From positions 1 through 6,487 of the forward strand of contig CACYDQ010000087.1 of assembly GCA_902773215.1 (NCBI GenBank): 6,487 nucleotides of DNA. The letters run 5' to 3'. Within the stretch, counting starts at the first letter, position 1. Every line of letters begins with the position of its first letter. This document shows positions 6,025 through 6,487 of this stretch, piece by piece. The notes below the pieces were generated by a model, which was not told the origin of the DNA, ran no database searches, and was given only the letters and a program-made list of their open reading frames with translations. The position numbers and the translations under genes were made by a program. The DNA comes from an uncultured Spirochaetaceae bacterium (GTDB taxonomy: Bacteria > Spirochaetota > Spirochaetia > Treponematales > Treponemataceae).

Positions 6025-6487
6025 CTAGTTCTTCGGCCAGAACTCTTCTATGAGATCCGTCTTGAGTCCCGTCTCTTTCTTGTCGAAGCACTGGGCAAGG
6101 ATTTTCCATCCGTTGTCAAGAGCATCCTCGAGGGGAACGTTGACGCTGAGGTCCATCATCTTGGCCTCGAACAGCTCTCCGTACTTCAGGAGTTTCTCAT
6201 CCCAGGCACTCATCGTAAAGCCCATGCTCTTCTTTTCCAAGGTGTCCTTGTAAGAAGCGTACAGACGAATCATTCCATCCATAAGGGCACGGTGATCCCT
6301 GCGGGTCTTGCCGTTGACGTTCTGCTTAAGGCGGGAAAGGGAACCGAACGGCTCAATGTGCCCGCCCTTCAGGTAGAACTGTCCCTCGGTGATGTATCCC
6401 GTGTTATCAGGAACCGGATGGGTAACGTCATCACCAGGCATCGTCGTAACCGCGAGAACCGTGATGGATCCCTGATCGGAGAAGTCA
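6025..6487 (-). CDS. atpB: V-type ATP synthase subunit B, C-terminal part (5' end off the window)
   Basis: Subunit B is the non-catalytic nucleotide-binding subunit of the V1 head, alternating with catalytic subunit A. Only the last 153 codons are present; the frame stays open to the right edge, so the internal ATG at 6441 is not the start. The visible sequence [20 protein letters not shown] followed by [13 protein letters not shown] is the strongly conserved B-subunit segment. GSLSRLKQ carries the family's SLSRL motif, whose arginine reaches toward the catalytic site of A. The helical C-terminal domain follows, ending EEFWPKN before a TAG at 6027-6025. It should continue upstream into the P-loop-derived core, with atpA expected before that, as in other V-type operons. 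Confidence 0.96.
   Translation of the reverse strand, partial: DFSDQGSITVLAVTTMPGDDVTHPVPDNTGYITEGQFYLKGGHIEPFGSLSRLKQNVNGKTRRDHRALMDGMIRLYASYKDTLEKKSMGFTMSAWDEKLLKYGELFEAKMMDLSVNVPLEDALDNGWKILAQCFDKKETGLKTDLIEEFWPKN

Overview
The window carries six genes and reads as a chromosomal segment of a spirochaete, most likely a Treponema-like species with moderate to high G+C. That placement is an inference. It rests on a V/A-type (not F-type) ATPase operon in the order B-D-I-K, a DUF115/Maf-like protein of the kind common in treponemes, and a bacterial MEP-pathway IspG. The protein families are firm; the genus is not, and some Bacteroidetes also carry V-type ATPases. Layout: on the + strand, 1-1479 is the 3' part of a DUF115/MptE-like (Maf-type) gene whose start lies off the left edge. 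It converges on ispG (minus strand, 1653-2762). The 173-base gap between them is unusually rich in inverted repeats and ends, on the + strand, in a good intrinsic terminator. To the right, everything is on the minus strand and is transcribed right to left as atpB (partial, 6487-6025), atpD (6004-5387), atpI (5390-3432) and atpK (3275-2841). The order then passes through a strong GC-rich terminator (2781-2813) into ispG. How the genes work together: B and D belong to the soluble V1 part (nucleotide-binding stator subunit and central rotor shaft). I is the membrane stator with the essential arginine, and K is the ion-carrying rotor ring. B, D and I are tightly packed (20-base gap, then an ATGA overlap). 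K is set apart by a 156-base leader with hairpins, a weak terminator-like element, a candidate promoter and a strong ribosome binding site, which fits the need for many K copies per complex. K also keeps most side-chain ligands of the Enterococcus Na+-type c-ring site. IspG is a metabolic gene (isoprenoid precursors) with no obvious link to the ATPase. No mobile elements, CRISPR arrays, tRNA or rRNA genes were recognised. I found no clearly new multi-gene system. The least explained sequence is the structured gap at 1498-1644 and the atpK leader.
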